Below are positions 41,000 through 49,975 of a stretch of 64,000 nt of DNA, in pieces; position 1 is the first letter of the stretch, and every line of letters starts with the position of its first letter. The stretch comes from Rhizorhabdus histidinilytica. GTDB lineage: Bacteria > Pseudomonadota > Alphaproteobacteria > Sphingomonadales > Sphingomonadaceae. The translations under genes were made by a program, and so were the position numbers. The notes below the pieces were generated by a model, which made no database searches, had not been told where the DNA came from, and saw only the letters and a program-made list of their open reading frames with translations. Location of the stretch: contig NZ_FUYM01000015.1 in NCBI RefSeq assembly GCF_900167915.1, positions 1 through 64,000 on the forward strand. The letters are read 5' to 3'.

Positions 41000-41026
41000 G
41001 TCATGCTGAAACATGCTCAGCATGAC
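41000..41026 (+). terminator. 10-bp hairpin after the second MarR gene
   Basis: GTCATGCTGA and its exact complement TCAGCATGAC flank a 7-base loop, 23 bases after the MarR stop. It may end the MarR transcript. GTTCAGCATGAC fragments elsewhere in the window (36106) suggest it derives from a dispersed palindrome. Confidence 0.55.
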
Positions 41027-41057
41027 GGCATTTGGAGCTGCGAGCTAATTATCTGAC

Positions 41058-41113
41058 CCGCTCATCCTGAGGAGCCATTTCGACTACGCTCAATGCTTCC
41101 TCAGGGCGAGCGG
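41058..41113. repeat. Intergenic palindromic repeat, copy D (short form)
   Basis: This 56-base member of the CCGCTCATCC family has both outer ends but lacks the inner CTCGAAGG/CCTTCGAG arms. Its reverse complement, with the flank beyond it, matches the left part of copy B, so it looks like a deletion product of the same sequence. Confidence 0.85.
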
Positions 41114-41185
41114 GGACCTTTGAGCCAGACTCTCAGGATGTGCGGAAATAGGTGCACCAAACTAAACGTCCGATGCCTTAAAGCC

Positions 41186-43213
41186 TCAGATCGCGTTCAT
41201 CGTCAGCAGGTCGTAGGTCGCGACCAGCTCATCGGCGGAGTCGGTGACCGAGACCGCCCAGCGGACCTCGCCATATTCCTCGTTGCGCTGGGTCTTGCTC
41301 TTGACGGTCAGCGCGACCTTGATCGCCTCGCCAGGCGACACCGGCTTGACGAAGCGCAGCCCTTCCAGGCCGTAATTGGCGAGCACGGGGCCCGGCGCCG
41401 GATCGACGAACAGGCCGGCCGCGAACGACAGGATCAGATAGCCGTGCGCCACCCGGCCCGGGAAGAAAGGATTGGCCGCGGCCGCCTCCTCATCCATGTG
41501 GGCGTAGAAGGTGTCGCCGGTGAAATGAGCGAAGTGCTCGATATCGTCGAGCGTGATGGTGCGCGGCGCGGTGCGCAGCGTATAGCCGATCTGCAGCTCG
41601 CCGAAGCGCTGGCGGAACGGGTGGACCTCGCCCTCCGGCTGCGGCGCGCCGGCCAGCCAGCGGCCCGCGACGATGCTCAGGCTGCGCGGATGACCCTGGA
41701 GCGCGCTGCGCTGCATATAATGCTTCACGCCACGGACGCCGCCCATCTCCTCGCCGCCGCCGGCGCGGCCGGGGCCGCCATGGATCAGCATCGGCAGCGG
41801 CGAACCGTGGCCGGTCGATTCCTTGGCGCTGTCGCGGTCCAGGATGACGATGCGGCCATGATAGGCGGCGGCGCCGATCACGAACTGGCGCGCGACCTGC
41901 GGATCATAGGTGAACAGCGACACCGCGAGCGAGCCGAGGCCGCGATTGGCCAGCGCGATCGCGTCGTCGAAATCCTTGTACGGCATCAGCGTCGAGACCG
42001 GGCCGAACGCCTCGACGTCGTGGACCAGCTTCGCCGTCCAGGGATCGTCGCGGCGGAACAGCAGCGGCGAGACGAAGGCGCCCTTGCCCGCCTCGGCGCC
42101 CTGGACTTCGACCGTGTCGATATCGCCGAAGACGAGCTTCGCCTCGGTGGCCAGCTCCCTTGCCTTCGCACGAACGTCGTTGAGCTGGGTGATGCCGGCG
42201 AGCGGGCCCATGGTGACCCCCTCCTGCGCCGGATCGCCGACCACGACCTTGCCGAGCCGGGCCTTCAATGCTTCCTCGGCGGCGTCGAGCCACTGGGCGG
42301 GGACGAAGGCGCGGCGGATCGCGGTGCACTTCTGCCCCGCCTTCACCGTCATCTCGCGTGCGACCTCCTTGACGAACAGGTCGAACTCGGGGGTTCCCGG
42401 CGCGGCGTCGGGGCCCAGGATCGAGGCGTTGAGCGAATCCCGCTCGGCCACGAAGCGCACCGATTCCCGCGCGATGACGGGGTGCGACTGCAGCTTCATC
42501 GCGGTCGCCGCCGATCCGGTGAAGGAGACGACGTCCTGGCAGGTCAGATGGTCGAGCAGGTCGCCGACGCCGCCGACGATGAGCTGCAGCGCGCCGGCCG
42601 GCAGCACGTCCGCCTCGATCATGATGCGGACGGCATGCTCAGTGACGTGGCAGGTCGCGGTGCCCGGCTTGACGATCGCCGGCACGCCCGCGAGCAGCGT
42701 CGGCCCGAGCTTCTCGAGCATGCCCCAGACCGGGAAGTTGAAGGCGTTGATGTGGACCGCGACGCCCTGCAGCGAGGTGTAGACGTGCTGGCCGACGAAG
42801 GTGCCGTTCTTGCCGATCGGCTCGAGGTCGCCGTCGGTCAGGACGACGTCGTCGGGCAGCTCGCGGCGGCCGCGCGAGGACATGGTGAACAGCGTGCCGG
42901 CGCCGCCCTCGATGTCGATCCAGCTGTCGACGCGGGTCGCGCCGGTCGAGGCGGAAAGCGCGTAGAGCTCCTCCTTGCGGGCCATGATCGCCTGCGCCAG
43001 CGCCTTGAGCATGCGGGCGCGTGCGTGGAAGGTCATCTGCCGCAGCGCCGGACCGCCGACATCACGCGCATGGCGCAGCATGCCCGCGAAATCGAGCCCC
43101 GCACTACCCGCCTGGGCGACCGGCGAACCGTCGATCGCCGACAGCACCGGCAGCTTCTCGGTGGTGCTCGCCACCCACTGGTCGGCGGCATAGTTGTTGA
43201 GCGTCTTGGTCAT
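41186..43213 (-). CDS. paaZ: Oxepin-CoA hydrolase / 3-oxo-5,6-dehydrosuberyl-CoA semialdehyde dehydrogenase PaaZ
   Basis: PaaZ opens the oxepin ring of the phenylacetyl-CoA pathway and oxidises the resulting aldehyde. The protein is 675 residues: an aldehyde-dehydrogenase domain (catalytic E257 in AERDSLN and C296 in GQKCTAIRR, matching E256 and C295 of E. coli) and a C-terminal MaoC hydratase domain ([18 protein letters not shown], then [22 protein letters not shown]). The fused, bifunctional form avoids release of the reactive aldehyde. GAGGAAG precedes ATG 43213. It lies 25 bases downstream of paaG on the same strand; the pair diverges from paaH. Repeat copy D and a short spacer follow it. 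Confidence 0.96.
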   Translation of the reverse strand: MTKTLNNYAADQWVASTTEKLPVLSAIDGSPVAQAGSAGLDFAGMLRHARDVGGPALRQMTFHARARMLKALAQAIMARKEELYALSASTGATRVDSWIDIEGGAGTLFTMSSRGRRELPDDVVLTDGDLEPIGKNGTFVGQHVYTSLQGVAVHINAFNFPVWGMLEKLGPTLLAGVPAIVKPGTATCHVTEHAVRIMIEADVLPAGALQLIVGGVGDLLDHLTCQDVVSFTGSAATAMKLQSHPVIARESVRFVAERDSLNASILGPDAAPGTPEFDLFVKEVAREMTVKAGQKCTAIRRAFVPAQWLDAAEEALKARLGKVVVGDPAQEGVTMGPLAGITQLNDVRAKARELATEAKLVFGDIDTVEVQGAEAGKGAFVSPLLFRRDDPWTAKLVHDVEAFGPVSTLMPYKDFDDAIALANRGLGSLAVSLFTYDPQVARQFVIGAAAYHGRIVILDRDSAKESTGHGSPLPMLIHGGPGRAGGGEEMGGVRGVKHYMQRSALQGHPRSLSIVAGRWLAGAPQPEGEVHPFRQRFGELQIGYTLRTAPRTITLDDIEHFAHFTGDTFYAHMDEEAAAANPFFPGRVAHGYLILSFAAGLFVDPAPGPVLANYGLEGLRFVKPVSPGEAIKVALTVKSKTQRNEEYGEVRWAVSVTDSADELVATYDLLTMNAI

Positions 43214-43238
43214 GGCTTCCTCGATCTGGGAACGGGCG

Positions 43239-44030
43239 TCAGCGCCCGGTGAATTTGGGGGCCCGCTTCTCGGTGAAGGCACTCACGCCCTCGCGATAAT
43301 CGTCGCTATAGCCCAGCTCGCGCATCCACCGGCCCTCGATGGCGAGCTCCTCTTCGAGGGTCTTGATCATCGAGCCGCGGATCAGATGCTTGGTCGCGGC
43401 GAGGCCGCGCGTCGGGCCGCTGGCGAATTTGCGGGCGAGCTTCATGCTCTCCTCGGCCAGCACCGCGTCGTCGACGCACTTCCAGATCAGTCCCCATTGC
43501 TCGGCCGTCTCGGCCGGCAGCGGATCGCCGGTCATGGCGAGGCCCAGCGCGCGCGCCTGGCCGACCAGGCGCGGCAGCACCCAGGTGCCACCCGAGTCGG
43601 GGATCAGGCCGATATTGGCGAAGGACTGAATGAACTTGGCGCTGCGCGCAGCGAACACGATGTCGCAGGCGAAGGCGATGTTGGCGCCCGCGCCCGCCGC
43701 GACGCCGTTGACCGCGCAGATCACCGGCTTGTCCATCGTCGCGAGGCGAGTGACCAGCGGCGCATAATATTTCTCGACCGAGGCGCCGAGGTCGACCGCC
43801 TCACCGCCCGGCGCCACCGCGCGGTCACCGAGGTCCTGCCCGGCACAGAAGCCGCGGCCCGCCCCGGTGAGCAGCATCGCGCGAATCGCCGCGTCGCCTT
43901 CGATCGTGTCGAGCGCCGAGGCGACCTCCTCGTGCATCTTCACGGTGAAGCTGTTCAGCCGATCGGGGCGATTCAGCGTCAGGCGGGCGACGCCGTCCTC
44001 GACGGCGAGCTCAATCGTTTCATAGGCCAT
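43239..44030 (-). CDS. paaG: 1,2-epoxyphenylacetyl-CoA isomerase PaaG
   Basis: PaaG is a crotonase-fold enzyme of 263 residues that converts the ring epoxide to oxepin-CoA and later shifts a double bond. The oxyanion-hole region is GRGFCAGQDLGDR (around residue 60) and the catalytic aspartate is D145 in IGLIPDSGGTW, the PaaG hallmark that distinguishes it from hydratases. The C terminus (FTEKRAPKFTGR) is family-typical. It is divergent from paaH with 104 bases between, including a TetR-type dyad at 44056-44073. It is upstream of paaZ on the same strand. Confidence 0.95.
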   Translation of the reverse strand: MAYETIELAVEDGVARLTLNRPDRLNSFTVKMHEEVASALDTIEGDAAIRAMLLTGAGRGFCAGQDLGDRAVAPGGEAVDLGASVEKYYAPLVTRLATMDKPVICAVNGVAAGAGANIAFACDIVFAARSAKFIQSFANIGLIPDSGGTWVLPRLVGQARALGLAMTGDPLPAETAEQWGLIWKCVDDAVLAEESMKLARKFASGPTRGLAATKHLIRGSMIKTLEEELAIEGRWMRELGYSDDYREGVSAFTEKRAPKFTGR

Positions 44031-44055
44031 AGGCGATCCTCGACTTCCTTTTAAT

Positions 44056-44073
44056 AGACTGCCCGGTCAGACA
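44056..44073. promoter_or_regulatory. TetR-type dyad AGACTGCCCGGTCAGACA between paaG and paaH
   Basis: This is an imperfect 18-base inverted repeat (6 of 9 positions symmetrical, around CCCGG) in the divergent paaG/paaH promoter region. Together with the better palindrome before paaA it suggests control by a TetR-family repressor; a TetR gene lies at 52943-53521. Confidence 0.5.
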
Positions 44074-44134
44074 ATTATTGGCAAGCGCTATTTTGCGGGC
44101 TAGATATACATGATCTGACGGTTAGAGAGAGACC

Positions 44135-45604
44135 ATGAGGATCGGAACGGACGGCATCATCGCAGTGGTAGGCGCGGGCACGATGGGCGCGGGGATCGCG
44201 CTGGTCGCGGCGCAGGCCGGCCATGCGGTGCGGGTGATCGACACCCAGGACGCGGCGCTCGACCGCGGGCGGCAGAGCGTCGCGAAGTCGCTCGCCTCGC
44301 TGGTCAAGCGCGGCACCGTCGACGAGGCCGGCGCCGCCGCGATCGCCGGGCGGATCGGCTGGAGCACCGACGTCGGCGACGCCGCCCCCGCCGCGCTCGC
44401 GATCGAGGCGATTGTCGAGCGGATGGACGTCAAGATCGGCCTGTTCGAGGCGCTCGCCCGCCATGTCGCGCCCGGCGCGATCCTCGCCAGCAACACATCC
44501 TCGCTGTCGATCGAGGCGATGGCAGCTGCGGTGCCGGGGGCCGAGCGTTTCGCGGGCCTCCATTTCTTCAATCCGGTTCCGGCGATGAAGCTGGTCGAGC
44601 TGATCCCCTCGTCCCGCACCGCGCCGGCGGTGATCGACGACCTCGAAGCGCTGATGCGCGCGTGGAGGAAACTGCCCGTCCGCGTCCGCGACGTGCCCGG
44701 CTTCATCGTCAATCGGGTTGCCCGGCCTTATTATGCCGAGGGCTTCGCCGCGCTCGGCGAGGGCATCGATCCGGCGACGATCGACCAGGCGCTGGAAAGC
44801 GCGGGCGGCTTTCGCATGGGGCCGCTGACCCTCGCCGACCTGATCGGCCACGACGTCAACTACACCGTCGCCTGCCAGGTGTTCGACGGCTATGCCGGCA
44901 AGACCCGCTTCCGCCCGCAGCCGAGCCAGCAGGCGCTCCACGACGCCGGGCAGCTCGGCCGCAAGACCGGGCGCGGCGTCTACGATTACGGCGCCGAGCT
45001 CCCCGCCCCGCCCTTCGCCGCCCCCGCCGCCGCACCGCGCCGCATCGAGGCCGGCACGGACGCGGGCGATCTCGAAGCGCTCGTCGCGCTGGCCGAGGCG
45101 GCCGGCGCCGCCGTCGCGCGCAGCGCCGACCTCGCCCCCGGCCTGCTGCGGATCGACGGGCGGCTGCTGGCGACGGGCGACGGCCGCCGCCTCGCCGACC
45201 GCGCCGATGTCGACATGCTGCTCGATGCGGCGCGCGACTATGCCGCTACGCCGACCCTGATCGTCACCGCGCGCGACGCGGCGGCGCTGACGCTGGCCGC
45301 CGGCTTCGCCGGACTGATCGACAAGCGGGTGCTGGCGCTGCCCGACCGGCCCGGCCAGATCGTGCTGCGGACGCTCGCCCAGCTCGCCAATGCGGGCTTC
45401 GACGCGCTCGACGACGACGTCGCCGATGCGGCGGGGATCGACACAGCGATGCGCTACGGCGCCAACCATCCACAGGGCCCGATCGAATGGGCCGAGCGCT
45501 TCGGCACCGCCAGGCTCGCCGCCGTGCTTGCCACCATCGCCGCCGCCACTGGCGATCCGATCTATGCCCCCTCCCCCTCGATCGCCGTCCCGGAGCCCGC
45601 ATGA
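44135..45604 (+). CDS. paaH: 3-hydroxyadipyl-CoA dehydrogenase PaaH
   Basis: PaaH oxidises 3-hydroxyadipyl-CoA to 3-oxoadipyl-CoA with NAD. The 489-residue length is that of PaaH, longer than plain hydroxybutyryl-CoA enzymes because of a second C-terminal helical domain. The NAD loop is VVGAGTMGAGIA (residues 11-22), the catalytic His is in HFFNPVPAMKLVE, and GFIVNRVARPYYAEGFAALGEG opens the first helical domain. A low-complexity Ala/Pro linker (ELPAPPFAAPAAAP) joins the second. The stop overlaps the paaI start by four bases (ATGA). Confidence 0.95.
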   Translation: MRIGTDGIIAVVGAGTMGAGIALVAAQAGHAVRVIDTQDAALDRGRQSVAKSLASLVKRGTVDEAGAAAIAGRIGWSTDVGDAAPAALAIEAIVERMDVKIGLFEALARHVAPGAILASNTSSLSIEAMAAAVPGAERFAGLHFFNPVPAMKLVELIPSSRTAPAVIDDLEALMRAWRKLPVRVRDVPGFIVNRVARPYYAEGFAALGEGIDPATIDQALESAGGFRMGPLTLADLIGHDVNYTVACQVFDGYAGKTRFRPQPSQQALHDAGQLGRKTGRGVYDYGAELPAPPFAAPAAAPRRIEAGTDAGDLEALVALAEAAGAAVARSADLAPGLLRIDGRLLATGDGRRLADRADVDMLLDAARDYAATPTLIVTARDAAALTLAAGFAGLIDKRVLALPDRPGQIVLRTLAQLANAGFDALDDDVADAAGIDTAMRYGANHPQGPIEWAERFGTARLAAVLATIAAATGDPIYAPSPSIAVPEPA

Positions 45605-46050
45605 CCGACGATATCCTCGCCCGCCGCGTCGCCGAGCGCCTGCTGGAGCTGGAGGGCACCGCCCCGGTCTGGGGCATCGTGCTGGAAGAGGCGCGGGTCG
45701 GCTATGCGCGCCTCGCGATGACGATCCGGCCGGACATGACCAACGGCCATGGATCGATCCATGGCGGCATGATCTTCGCGCTGGCCGACACCGCCTTCGC
45801 CTATGCCTGCAACAGCCGCAACGTCTCGACCGTCGCGCAGGGCGCGTCGATCCTTTTCCTGGCCCCCGCCCATCCGGGCGAGGAGCTGATCGCCGAGGCG
45901 ACCGAACAGGCCGTAGCCGGCCGCAGCGGCGCCTACAGCGTCGCGATCCGCACCCGCGACGGCCGTGCCATCGCGCAATTCCAGGGCCATAGCCGAGCGA
46001 TCGGCGGCCAGGTCATCGATGACGAACACCAAGGAGACTCCCATGGCTGA
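45601..46050 (+). CDS. paaI: Hydroxyphenylacetyl-CoA thioesterase PaaI
   Basis: PaaI is a hotdog-fold thioesterase of 149 residues that hydrolyses dead-end or stalled CoA esters and so recovers CoA. The catalytic segment is NGHGSIHGGMIFALADTAFAYACNSR, with the family Asp on the central helix. ATG 45601 overlaps the paaH stop by four bases and the stop overlaps the paaJ start by eight, so the three are translationally coupled. Confidence 0.93.
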   Translation: MTDDILARRVAERLLELEGTAPVWGIVLEEARVGYARLAMTIRPDMTNGHGSIHGGMIFALADTAFAYACNSRNVSTVAQGASILFLAPAHPGEELIAEATEQAVAGRSGAYSVAIRTRDGRAIAQFQGHSRAIGGQVIDDEHQGDSHG

Positions 46051-47242
46051 CGCCTATATCTGCGACGCGGCACGTACCCCGATCGGCCGTTATGGCGGCA
46101 GCCTCGCGGCGGTTCGCGCCGACGACCTCGCCGCGATCCCGATGCGGGTGCTGCGCGAGCGCAACCCGGGGATCGTCGGTCATATCGACGACATATTGTT
46201 CGGCTGCGCGAACCAGGCGGGCGAGGACAACCGCAACGTCGCGCGCATGGCGGCGCTGCTGTCCGGCCTGGGCGAGGACGCGCCAGGCACGACGATCAAC
46301 CGCCTGTGCGGATCGGGCATGGACGCGGTCGCCTATGCGGCCCGCGCGATCAAGGCCGGCGAGGCCGACCTGATCGTCGCCGGTGGCGTCGAGAGCATGT
46401 CGCGCGCGCCGTTCGTCATGCCGAAGGCGGATAGCGCCTTCTCGCGCAGCAACGCGGTCTACGACACCACGATCGGCTGGCGCTTCGTCAACAAGCTGAT
46501 GAAGGAGCAGTTCGGCATCGATTCGATGCCCGAAACCGCCGAGAACGTTGCGCAGGACTTCCAGGTCAGCCGTGAGGACCAGGACCGCTTCGCGGTCGAG
46601 AGCCAGCGCCGCGCCGCCGCGGCGCAGGCCAATGGCCGCCTCGCCGCCGAGATCGTCCCCGTGACCATCCCGCAGCGCAAGGGCGATCCCGTCGTCGTCG
46701 ACCGCGACGAGCATCCGCGCGAGACCTCGATGGAAGCGCTCGGCAAGCTCAAGCCGATCGTCCGCGCCGACGGCACGATCACCGCCGGCAACGCCAGCGG
46801 CGTCAACGACGGTGCCGCCGCGATCATCGTCGCCAGCAAGGCGGCGGTCGAGGCCTATGGCCTGACCCCGCGCGCGAAGGTGCTGGGCGGTGCGGTGGCC
46901 GGCGTGCCGCCGCGCATCATGGGCATCGGTCCGGCCCCGGCCAGCAAGAAGCTGCTCGAACGGCTCGGCATCGGCATCGGCGCGATCGACGTGGTCGAGC
47001 TCAACGAGGCGTTCGCGAGCCAGGGCCTCGCCGTGCTCCGCCAGCTCGGCCTGCCGGACGACGCGGCGCATGTGAACCCGAATGGCGGCGCGATCGCGCT
47101 CGGCCACCCGCTCGGCATGTCGGGCGCGCGGCTGGTGCTGACCGCGACCGAGGAGCTGGTTCGCAGCGGCGCCAGCAAGGCACTCTGCACCATGTGCATT
47201 GGCGTCGGCCAGGGCATCGCGCTGGCGATCGAACGGGTGTGA
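46043..47242 (+). CDS. paaJ: 3-oxoadipyl-CoA / 3-oxo-5,6-dehydrosuberyl-CoA thiolase PaaJ
   Basis: This is a thiolase of 399 residues that cleaves 3-oxoadipyl-CoA into succinyl-CoA and acetyl-CoA and its unsaturated C8 homologue earlier in the pathway. The nucleophilic Cys is C89 ([11 protein letters not shown]); the C-terminal blocks [16 protein letters not shown] (His) and [10 protein letters not shown] (second Cys) are complete. The protein is near-identical in pattern to PcaF, so it could also serve the beta-ketoadipate pathway. ATG 46043 lies inside the paaI end. A 9-bp hairpin follows the stop. Confidence 0.94.
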   Translation: MADAYICDAARTPIGRYGGSLAAVRADDLAAIPMRVLRERNPGIVGHIDDILFGCANQAGEDNRNVARMAALLSGLGEDAPGTTINRLCGSGMDAVAYAARAIKAGEADLIVAGGVESMSRAPFVMPKADSAFSRSNAVYDTTIGWRFVNKLMKEQFGIDSMPETAENVAQDFQVSREDQDRFAVESQRRAAAAQANGRLAAEIVPVTIPQRKGDPVVVDRDEHPRETSMEALGKLKPIVRADGTITAGNASGVNDGAAAIIVASKAAVEAYGLTPRAKVLGGAVAGVPPRIMGIGPAPASKKLLERLGIGIGAIDVVELNEAFASQGLAVLRQLGLPDDAAHVNPNGGAIALGHPLGMSGARLVLTATEELVRSGASKALCTMCIGVGQGIALAIERV

Positions 47243-47250
47243 GGCCCTGA

Positions 47251-47276
47251 CGGAGCCCGGTTTGGTGGCCGGGCTC
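47251..47276 (+). terminator. 9-bp hairpin between paaJ and paaA
   Basis: GGAGCCCGG pairs exactly with CCGGGCTCC around an 8-base loop, starting 8 bases after the paaJ stop. It lies upstream of the paaA promoter region, so paaHIJ and paaABCDEF are probably separate transcripts. There is no clear T run. Confidence 0.6.
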
Positions 47277-47294
47277 CCGCCTCTCGCTAATTGA

Positions 47295-47314
47295 TTGACC
47301 GATCGTTCGGTTAA
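47295..47314. promoter_or_regulatory. TetR-type operator TTGACCGATCGTTCGGTTAA before paaA
   Basis: This is a 20-base near-perfect palindrome (8 of 10 positions symmetrical) 33 bases before the paaA start, in an AT-rich promoter (TTAATTATATAG follows it). It has the WTRACCGAYCG form of TetR-family PaaR operators known from betaproteobacteria. AAGGAG (47333-47338) is the paaA ribosome site. Confidence 0.75.
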
Positions 47315-47346
47315 TTATATAGTGCAGGTCATAAGGAGATTCGCGC

Positions 47347-48345
47347 ATGTACACGACGGAACTCGACAAGACGGCCACCGCCCCCACGCCGATCGGCGGC
47401 GAGGACCCTGCGCTGATCGCGGCCTTCGAGGCCCGCGTCGCGGCGGATGAGTTCATCGAGCCGAAGGACTGGATGCCCGAGGCCTACCGCCGCACCCTCA
47501 CCCGCCAGATCTCCCAGCACGCGCACAGCGAGATCGTTGGCATGCTGCCCGAAGGCAATTGGCTGACCCGCGCGCCGAGCCTGAAGCGCAAGGCGATCCT
47601 GCTCGCCAAGATCCAGGACGAGGGCGGCCACGGCCTCTACCTCTATTGCGCGGCGGAGACGCTGGGCACGAGCCGCGAGCAGATGATCGACGCGCTGCAC
47701 AGCGGCCGCGCCAAATATTCGACCATCTTCAACTATCCGACGCTCAACTGGGCGGATATCGGCGCGATCGGCTGGCTGGTCGACGGCGCCGCGATCATGA
47801 ACCAGGTGCCGCTGCAGCGCACCAGCTACGGCCCCTATGCCCGCGCGATGGTCCGCGTCTGCAAGGAGGAGAGCTTCCACCAGCGGCAGGGCTTCGACAT
47901 CATGCTGGCAATGGCCAACGGCTCGCCCGCACAGAAGGCGATGGCGCAGGACGCGCTCAACCGCTGGTGGTGGCCGTCGCTGATGATGTTCGGCCCGTCG
48001 GACGACAATTCGCCGAACACGGCGCAGTCGATCCGCTGGCGGATCAAGCGCGAGACCAACGACGAGCTGCGCCAGAAGTTCGTCGACGCGACCGTGCCGC
48101 AGGCCGAACTGCTCGGCCTCACCATCCCCGATCCCGCCCTGAAGTGGAACGAGGAGCGCGGCCATTATGATTTCGGCGAGATCGAATGGGACGAGTTCTA
48201 CGCCGTGGTGCGCGGCGAGGGCCCGACCGCCAAGGAGCGCATGAAGGCACGCCGCGCCGCCTGGAACGACGGTGCCTGGGTCCGCGCCGCCGCCGATGCC
48301 CATGAGGCGAAGCGCGCCGCCCGTTCGGCCGCCGCGGCCGCCTGA
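47347..48345 (+). CDS. paaA: Phenylacetyl-CoA epoxidase catalytic subunit PaaA
   Basis: PaaA is the di-iron catalytic subunit of the ring 1,2-phenylacetyl-CoA epoxidase, forming the PaaAC core. Its 332 residues contain the conserved iron-ligand segments [20 protein letters not shown] (first E-x-x-H) and [13 protein letters not shown] (second), with the intervening [26 protein letters not shown]. The Ala/Arg-rich tail after residue 300 is a common variable end. AAGGAG is well placed before ATG 47347. It heads the paaABCDEF operon and has a TetR-type palindrome just upstream. Confidence 0.97.
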   Translation: MYTTELDKTATAPTPIGGEDPALIAAFEARVAADEFIEPKDWMPEAYRRTLTRQISQHAHSEIVGMLPEGNWLTRAPSLKRKAILLAKIQDEGGHGLYLYCAAETLGTSREQMIDALHSGRAKYSTIFNYPTLNWADIGAIGWLVDGAAIMNQVPLQRTSYGPYARAMVRVCKEESFHQRQGFDIMLAMANGSPAQKAMAQDALNRWWWPSLMMFGPSDDNSPNTAQSIRWRIKRETNDELRQKFVDATVPQAELLGLTIPDPALKWNEERGHYDFGEIEWDEFYAVVRGEGPTAKERMKARRAAWNDGAWVRAAADAHEAKRAARSAAAAA

Positions 48346-48362
48346 GAGAAGGAAAGAAAGAG

Positions 48363-48647
48363 ATGAGCAAGGATTGGCCGCTCTGGGAAGTGTTCGTCCG
48401 CGCCCGCGGCGGGCTCGACCATCGTCATGTCGGTTCGGTGCATGCGCCGGATGCGGAGATGGCGCTGCGCCACGCGCGCGACACCTATACCCGCCGCATG
48501 GAAGGCGTGAGCCTGTGGGTCGTCAAGTCGACCGACATCGCCGCGTCGGACCCGGACCAGTCGGGCGAGTTGTTCGAGCCGGCACAGAGCAAGATCTACC
48601 GGCATCCGACCTTCTACGAGTTGCCCGACGCCGTGAAGCACATGTGA
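48363..48647 (+). CDS. paaB: Phenylacetyl-CoA epoxidase subunit PaaB
   Basis: PaaB is the 94-residue bridging subunit of the epoxidase, needed for the reductase to reach the PaaAC core. The family pattern is complete: WPLWEVFVRARGGLDHRHVGSVHAPDAEMALRHARDTYTRR, then SLWVVKSTDIAASDPD and the C-terminal KIYRHPTFYELPDAVKHM. It lies 17 bases after paaA and 7 before paaC. Confidence 0.96.
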   Translation: MSKDWPLWEVFVRARGGLDHRHVGSVHAPDAEMALRHARDTYTRRMEGVSLWVVKSTDIAASDPDQSGELFEPAQSKIYRHPTFYELPDAVKHM

Positions 48648-48654
48648 GGGCGCG

Positions 48655-49407
48655 ATGAGCGACATTCTCTTCCGCAGCCTGCTCGAACTGGGCGACGACA
48701 GCCTGATCCTGGCGCAGCGCCTCTGTGAGTGGTGCGGCCAGGCGCCGAGCGTCGAGGTCGACCTGAGCCTGTCAAACCTGGGCCTCGACCTGATGGGCCA
48801 GGCGACGCTGTTCCTCGGCTATGCCGGGGAGGTCGAGGGCAAGGGCCGCGACGCCGACCGCCTCGCCTTCCACCGCGACGCCGAGCAGTTCCGCAACTGC
48901 CTGCTGGTCGAGCAGCCGAACGGCGACTTCGGCCAGACCATGGCCCGCCAGTTCCTGTTCTCGACCTATCAGCTCGCGCTGTTCGAGGGCCTGGTCGGAT
49001 CGACCGACCCGCGCATCGCCGAGATCGCCGCCAAGGCGGTCAAGGAAGTGCGCTACCATGCCGACATCTCGGCCGACTGGGTGATCCGCCTGGGCGACGG
49101 GACCGAGGAGAGCCACCAGCGCATGGTCGATGGCTTCGACTGGTTCTGGCGCTTCATCGACGACATGTTCGCGGTGGACGCGAACCAGCGCGCGCTGATC
49201 GACCAGGGCGTACTGGTCGACCGGGCGGCGCTCCGCCCGGCGTTCGACGCCCGCGTCGCTGAGGTCCTGGCCGAGGCCACGCTGCCCGCCGCACAGCCCG
49301 TCTGGCAGGTCGGCGCGGGCCGCGAAGGCCGGCACACCGAGCATCTGTCTCACCTGCTGGGCGTGATGCAGCAGCTCCCGCGCGCCCATCCGGAAGCCGC
49401 CTGGTAA
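48655..49407 (+). CDS. paaC: Phenylacetyl-CoA epoxidase subunit PaaC
   Basis: PaaC is the 250-residue structural partner of PaaA, a di-iron-like four-helix protein that has lost the iron ligands. Marks are LGDDSLILAQRLCEWCGQAPSVEVDLSLSNLGLDLMGQA, RQFLFSTYQLALFEGL and KAVKEVRYHADISADWVIRLGDGTEESHQRM. The C terminus (GREGRHTEHLSHLLGVMQQLPRAHP) is typical. Six bases separate it from paaD. Confidence 0.96.
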   Translation: MSDILFRSLLELGDDSLILAQRLCEWCGQAPSVEVDLSLSNLGLDLMGQATLFLGYAGEVEGKGRDADRLAFHRDAEQFRNCLLVEQPNGDFGQTMARQFLFSTYQLALFEGLVGSTDPRIAEIAAKAVKEVRYHADISADWVIRLGDGTEESHQRMVDGFDWFWRFIDDMFAVDANQRALIDQGVLVDRAALRPAFDARVAEVLAEATLPAAQPVWQVGAGREGRHTEHLSHLLGVMQQLPRAHPEAAW

Positions 49408-49412
49408 GCAGC

Positions 49413-49913
49413 ATGGCCGCCGGAGCCGCCCTGTCGGAAAAAGCGCTGCGGGACCGGATCGAGACGGTTCTCGCCGAGGTGCCCGATCCCGAGATTCCGG
49501 CCGTATCGGTCGTCGAGCTCGGCATCGTGCGCGGCGTCGACCCGGAGGGACCGAGCGTGATCATCACGCCGACCTATACCGGCTGCCCGGCGACGATCGC
49601 GATCGAGATGGCGATCCGCGTCGCGCTCGACGAAGCAGGGCTGGAGGACGTCGCGATCCGCACGGTGCTGTCGCCGCCGTGGAGCACCGACATGATCAGC
49701 GACGCGGGGCGCGAAAAGCTGCGCGCCTATGGCATCGCCCCGCCGCCCAAGGGGGCCGAGGCGAGGTCGCTGCGCGGCGCCGACATCGTCGAATGCCCGC
49801 GCTGCGGATCGACCCACACGCAGGAGGTCAGCCGCTTCGGCTCGACGCCCTGCAAGGCGCTCTGGAAATGCGCCGACTGCCACGAGCCGTTCGACCGGTT
49901 CAAATGCCATTGA
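49413..49913 (+). CDS. paaD: Epoxidase iron-sulfur maturation factor PaaD
   Basis: PaaD is a 166-residue MIP18/SufT-type protein thought to help assemble the iron-sulfur cluster of PaaE. It has the DUF59 core (VPDPEIPAVSVVELGIVRGV, TPTYTGCPATIAIEMAIR, LSPPWSTDMISDAGREKLRAYGI) and a C-terminal cysteine module (CPRCGS, CKALWKCADC) ending FKCH, as in other PaaD proteins. Confidence 0.95.
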   Translation: MAAGAALSEKALRDRIETVLAEVPDPEIPAVSVVELGIVRGVDPEGPSVIITPTYTGCPATIAIEMAIRVALDEAGLEDVAIRTVLSPPWSTDMISDAGREKLRAYGIAPPPKGAEARSLRGADIVECPRCGSTHTQEVSRFGSTPCKALWKCADCHEPFDRFKCH

Positions 49914-49975
49914 TGATCATGGGACGAGGCCGGCACGGGATGCGCGGCCCGGCCCGGGGGAAAAGGAAGTAGATC